A stretch of DNA of 64,000 nt. It comes from Xanthobacteraceae bacterium (GTDB lineage Bacteria > Pseudomonadota > Alphaproteobacteria > Rhizobiales > Xanthobacteraceae). The notes beneath the pieces were generated by a model. The model was not told where the DNA came from, ran no database searches, and worked only from the letters and a program-made list of their open reading frames with translations. The position numbers were made by a program, and so were the translations under genes. This document shows positions 63,936 through 64,000 of this stretch, in pieces; within the stretch, counting starts at the first letter, position 1, and every line of letters starts with the position of its first letter. Location of the stretch: contig JAHBZE010000001.1 in NCBI GenBank assembly GCA_019635585.1, forward strand, positions 744,001 through 808,000, given 5' to 3'.

Positions 63936-63953
63936 GTCAACTATTTTGTCGAC
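63936..63953. promoter_or_regulatory. Operator-like repeat upstream of the aminotransferase operon
   Basis: GTCAAC and GTCGAC separated by TATTTT; each half is palindromic or nearly so and the whole is a near-perfect inverted repeat. It resembles GntR-type sites. No regulator lies beside it within the window. Confidence 0.4.
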
Positions 63954-64000
63954 ATTTTTAGCGGGAAAGCTGCTTTCATATTGATTTCATTTAGATTTCC

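Noticed and set aside
1-64000. CRISPR arrays, tRNA or rRNA genes, insertion sequences, prophage
   Set aside because: No regularly spaced repeats, tRNA-like T-loop sequences in intergenic regions, transposase or phage protein sequences were seen on either strand.

Overview
The window looks like chromosome from a GC-rich, metabolically versatile alphaproteobacterium, most likely Hyphomicrobiales (Xanthobacteraceae/Bradyrhizobiaceae-like). This is inferred from the strong GC third-position bias, the paralogous acyl-CoA dehydrogenase, SDR and ABC-importer genes, and the Liv-ABC next to paa arrangement. I saw no rRNA, tRNA, CRISPR array, insertion sequence or phage gene. Most of the window is dense, often overlapping, catabolic operons.

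Layout. (1) 1-4.7 kb: a truncated, minus-strand thioester alpha-2-macroglobulin gene, then a small secreted cysteine-containing protein. (2) 5.4-10.6 kb: a plus-strand acyl-CoA catabolic operon with two overlapping acyl-CoA dehydrogenases, a 17beta-HSD4-like SDR and an acetyl-CoA hydrolase/transferase. (3) 10.6-23.0 kb: a catabolic cluster I cannot assign to a named pathway. It holds a TIM-barrel isomerase, a DUF993 aldolase-like protein, a Gfo/Idh oxidoreductase, a TetR regulator, a phytoene-desaturase-like flavoprotein, an NMT1-type ABC importer, a DHDPS-like aldolase, an epimerase-like SDR, a GNAT protein and a stand-alone MetE core. Three of its promoters carry the same 16-bp palindrome (GTAACCARWTAGWTAC) next to the -10 element, so it looks like one regulon controlled by the resident TetR protein. 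(4) 23-30.5 kb: housekeeping-type genes (alpha/beta hydrolase, PlsB-like acyltransferase, HI0933-like flavoprotein, GIY-YIG, Nudix, Pit phosphate transporter with DUF47 partner, SDR).

(5) 30.5-47.3 kb: the phenylacetate (paa) region. paaG-paaI-paaK-paaR run rightwards, paaX and paaABCDE leftwards, paaZ rightwards. A seven-gene operon (Liv-type importer, alpha/beta hydrolase, cytochrome P450) diverges from paaG across a single PaaR-type palindrome (TGACCRACCGGTYGGTCA) that overlaps promoters on both strands. The same palindrome precedes paaZ. A different inverted repeat spans the paaA promoter and is a candidate PaaX site. paaF, paaH and paaJ are not in the window.

(6) 47.3-52.4 kb: a Ugp-like importer operon preceded by a good 7-4-7 Pho box and divergent from a metallophosphoesterase, suggesting phosphate-controlled phosphodiester use. 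(7) 52.4-64 kb: an accessory stretch. It begins with a frameshifted, truncated hemA (5-aminolevulinate synthase) remnant, followed by a PanE-like protein, a GMC oxidoreductase, an AbrB-family membrane protein, a LysR regulator, an MBL-fold lactonase-like hydrolase, an SDR lacking the catalytic Tyr, a YeiH-type exporter, a DadA-like flavoprotein and a GSAM-like aminotransferase.

Main candidates for something new are the 10.6-23 kb regulon and the PaaR-linked Liv/hydrolase/P450 operon.
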